Source: Melastoma dodecandrum (Eukaryota > Streptophyta > Magnoliopsida > Myrtales > Melastomataceae). Taken from it: a stretch of DNA of 64,000 nucleotides. The stretch is taken from assembly GCA_029817715.1 (NCBI GenBank), contig JARUPY010000602.1, positions 2,497,501-2,561,500 on the forward strand. The letters are read 5' to 3'. Shown piece by piece: positions 61,459 to 64,000 of this stretch. A program made the translations under genes and the position numbers. Below the pieces are notes generated by a model that saw only the letters and a program-made list of their open reading frames with translations, had not been told where the DNA came from and ran no database searches. Numbering within the stretch: position 1 is the first letter of the stretch; each line of letters starts with the position of its first letter.

Positions 61459-61759
61459 TTGTATCCTTATTAAAATTATTAACAAAATATATCAATTTTC
61501 CCTTGAATGGCAGCCATGTCAGGACAAGTGGGTCATACATACTCTGATCCTGATTCGCCCCCATTTCCATTAAATTTCTTGGGTAATTTCCAAAAAATAA
61601 TCCACTCGCCACCAACCCACATGACACGAGTCAATCACCAACTCTTAAAAAAGTCTTCCACAAACTTCGTTACTTTTTAGAAAATCAATTCGGACATCAT
61701 CCTCATCCTTCCTTCCCTACTCACCCGATTTTAATTTTCTTTCTTTCCTTCATCGCAAC
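61459..61759. other. Short promoter region of the acid phosphatase gene
   Basis: Only about 300 bp separate the MULE target duplication from the acid phosphatase start. The pyrimidine-rich 61700-61755 is probably the leader. Confidence 0.5.
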
Positions 61760-62900
61760 ATGGAGTTGGGACAGGACTTTGTAATGGGCATGGCTGCCCG
61801 AGTCCTTGAGCTGATTGTCTTCCTCATCTTGGTCGCTTTCTCGCGGAAGATATGCTCCCAGAGATTCTTCTGGGCCTTCGACCATCCCGCCTATGGCTCT
61901 GCCGGCTACTGCCTTAGCTGGAGACTGGCCGTGGAGGCGAACAATGTGCGAGCGTGGCGCACGGTCCCTCCCCAGTGCTTACGCCATGTCGAGGATTACA
62001 TGACCGGCGGTCAGTACGAAAGGGACGTCGAGCTGATCGTCGATCAGATAGCCGAGTACATTGAGGGAATCAATGTGTCGGAGGACGGCTTGGACGCTTG
62101 GATCCTTGACGTCGACGACACCTGCATTTCGAACTTGTTTTATTACCGCGGGAGGCGGTACGGGTACGTTACGTCTGCTCTGTTTCGCGCGTTCTTTACT
62201 TTTTTTTTTCCTTTCAGTAGTTAATACGGTTTTCTTATGTGTACACCTCTAACCACGGACGGGTACAGGTGCGATCCCTTTGACGGGCCGGGGTTTGTAG
62301 CGTGGGCATTGAGAGGTGAATGTCCGGCAATCCCACCGGTTCTGCGGCTCTTCCAGAGGCTGATCGAAGCTGGATTCAAAGTCATACTCGTAACAGGAAG
62401 GGACAAAGCGAGTCTGGGCGAAGTCACCATCGCAAATTTGCAGAGTCAAGGCTTCGATGGTTACGAACGCCTGATCATGAGGTGAGTTCACGTCGATCCA
62501 TTCCTTGAACGATTCAGGGCATTTCCCAAACACGAGGTGATTGATCAAAGCCAGTATTGACGCTCTTAGTTCTCAATTTCGTAATTTCGTCTATTCGAGG
62601 GCTTAGGACGCTCTCGCCTCTCGCAATCTCAATACCACGTAGAGAACCACGACCGACTATCCTAAAAAGCTTCAGTAGTCAGATACTGATGAGGTTTCCT
62701 CGTCAAATTGGATGTCATGCAGGACAAGAGAACATGGAGGAAAAGGTGCAGTGGCCTACAAATCAGCGGTGAGGAAGCTTTTGGTGGAAGAAAGTTACAG
62801 GATTTGGGGCAACGTTGGTGATCAGTGGAGTGACCTTCAAGGTGAATTCGTCGGCAACAGGACGTTTAAGATCCCTAATCCTTTGTATTTCGTTTCCTAA
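61760..62900 (+). CDS. HAD-superfamily acid phosphatase (VSP/APS-like)
   Basis: Three exons, joined in phase 2: 61760-62163, 62269-62481 and 62723-62900 (264 residues). The N-terminus has a hydrophobic signal sequence or anchor (VLELIVFLILVAF). Then come CLSWRLAVEANNVRAWRTVP, the nucleophile motif DAWILDVDDT (DxDxT, first Asp is the family nucleophile) and YYRGRRYGCDPFD. KVILVTGRD gives the second HAD motif with its Thr. KSAVRKLL supplies the conserved Lys, and IWGNVGDQWSDL the final acidic motif. The end is IPNPLYFVS. Length and order match plant class B-like acid phosphatases and soybean vegetative storage proteins. Location is probably secretory or vacuolar. A nested transposon block ends about 310 bp upstream, which may affect expression. 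Confidence 0.92.
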
Positions 62901-63505
62901 GCTCGGATGAGTACGTCCTCGCTGATCTTGGGGGAGGAGCGAAGGCGCCCTTTGAAACATCTCCAGACTTCATCACATGGAATGTCGTGGGTTGCCGTTC
63001 CTCACCATTGCAGGAAACTTGCCTTTTAGATTGCTGTTGTATTATTCAACACCATGTATGGACGACATTGAGATAGTAATCAGATGGTACTTATCGGGAA
63101 TCTCGTAAGAGATACGCCGATACTACATTTTAAAGTGATGTGCGATGGGTTTTGATCAATTAGCGCTTACTGATAAGCGAGTTAAAGTTCGTCAGGAAAT
63201 TTAGGCGATCGCAGAGGCTGGTGTAAACACTACATGAAACTTTCCTCGGATTCAAGAACGCCCGAGAATCATAACCGTGCGATCTTCGCTGGTTAGTGCT
63301 TATAATTTCGGTGGAGAACTGTAATCAGAATGTTCAATCTAATTAGCAAAGCAGGACCAAATTGGTCGATGGATTGGGAGTGTGCCTGAGGGAGCCTGCA
63401 AGCAGAGTATTTTAGATGCAGAAAGATGGATCGGAAACTCATCCTATCGATGTTGACATCGCCACTGACACGGTGTTCGTTCCTCCGACGAGTGAGCTTC
63501 AAAAC
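62901..63505. other. Intergenic DNA between convergent genes
   Basis: Holds the 3' regions of the acid phosphatase (plus) and the NPH3 gene (minus). No gene recognised. Confidence 0.45.
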
Positions 63506-64000
63506 TCAGTTTCTCTTACTCCGGCATGACCTCGACTTGTTGGTGGGTTTTGGCCGGTTCCCTCTCCCCTTTTGGTTGCTGAACATCCTGAATCCCCTTG
63601 ATATGGAACCAAGAATCGTACCCCCATTAGCCGATTTGTCCATTGTCCTCTGCTTTATTAGCATCTGCTCCTTCTCCAACTCGCTGAGCCGCACCCTCAT
63701 CCGCGATATCTCGAGCTTCAGCTCTCGGTTCTCCCTCCTCAAAGACGCGTAGTTGTCCCGTGGAGACATCGACGCACTGGGGATCCCACTGCTAAATTTC
63801 TGCGAGACGAATCCCTCTCCCGAGCTCCCTGAGAAGGAGTTCTTTAAACGAACCTGTTCAGCATACAGGACTCGAACAATCATCTGGACAGGTAGCCGGT
63901 CATTCTGCGCCGCGTGATGACATGCTTCCTCCGAGAGCTTATCGCAGTCCACGAACTTGCAGAGCTTATTGCACTCATGTTCAGTCAGCATTGGATGTGC
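63506..64000 (-). CDS. NPH3/BTB-POZ family protein, C-terminal part only
   Basis: An open minus-strand frame from the right edge (AHPMLTEHECNKLCKFVDCD) to the stop at 63506. The block KLSEEACHHAAQNDRLPVQM then IVRVLYAEQVRLKN is the conserved end of the NPH3 domain. A serine-rich linker follows (FSSGIPSASMSPRDNYASL), then a coiled coil (LRRENRELKLEISRMRVRLS) and a basic tail (NRPKPTNKSRSCRSKRN). NPH3 proteins are adaptors of CUL3 ubiquitin ligases in phototropin signalling and auxin transport. The BTB domain and start lie right of position 64000. Confidence 0.9.
   Translation of the reverse strand, partial: AHPMLTEHECNKLCKFVDCDKLSEEACHHAAQNDRLPVQMIVRVLYAEQVRLKNSFSGSSGEGFVSQKFSSGIPSASMSPRDNYASLRRENRELKLEISRMRVRLSELEKEQMLIKQRTMDKSANGGTILGSISRGFRMFSNQKGRGNRPKPTNKSRSCRSKRN

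Overview
This is a stretch of a eudicot plant nuclear genome. The support is spliced genes with AT-rich introns, long AT-rich intergenic DNA, plant-only families (type I lipid transfer protein, group III WRKY, CAD1-type MACPF, NPH3, VSP-type acid phosphatase, MATE/DTX) and plant transposons. The species cannot be read from the sequence. There are no operons; neighbouring genes look functionally independent.

Left part (1-16 kb): the minus-strand 5' two thirds of a PAP/OAS1-type nucleotidyltransferase gene runs off the left edge (1-4404). AT-rich DNA follows with a decayed Copia gag/protease piece (about 8.48-9.9 kb) and a compact gag-only LTR element with two 241-242 bp LTRs (10803-12100). A MATE transporter of the DTX53 type comes next (core at 14132-15550, probable first exon at 12870-13091).

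Middle (16-42 kb): a 474 bp hAT MITE with an 8-bp target duplication; a seven-exon CAD1-like MACPF gene (17804-22007); a two-exon type I LTP (22777-23219); decayed 3' exons of a vacuolar sorting receptor (24.2-24.9 kb); a minus-strand single-pass membrane protein of the DUF7356 type (25494-27909); a small unassigned ORF (28501-28890); a myristoylation-type RLCK whose kinase motifs are degenerate (29158-31052, minus); a 57 bp Tourist-like MITE; a group III WRKY with a WRKYWQK heptapeptide (34134-35503, minus); and an S6 kinase of the TOR pathway (39651-41603, plus).

Right part (42.8-61.4 kb) is one nested transposon block. A Mutator-like element (42840-61448, 10-bp target duplication GTGTAATTTA) has terminal inverted repeats made of strings of GC-rich palindromes. 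It carries a MuDR-type N-terminal domain and a plant mobile domain (PMD) but no visible DDE core. Its right inverted repeat was split by a 14.7 kb LTR retrotransposon (46693-61366, 5-bp target duplication GACGG) with very long LTRs (about 4.7 kb), an Ogre/TAT-type primer site and only the last piece of integrase. Each LTR carries an antisense fragment of a SPIKE1/DOCK-like host gene.

After the block come a three-exon HAD acid phosphatase (61760-62900), whose start lies about 310 bp from the transposon end, and the 3' end of an NPH3/BTB gene on the minus strand (63506-64000, runs off the right edge). Recurrent uninterrupted G or C tracts of 14-25 bases are scattered through the low-copy DNA. 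All family assignments are from reading motifs; no search was run.
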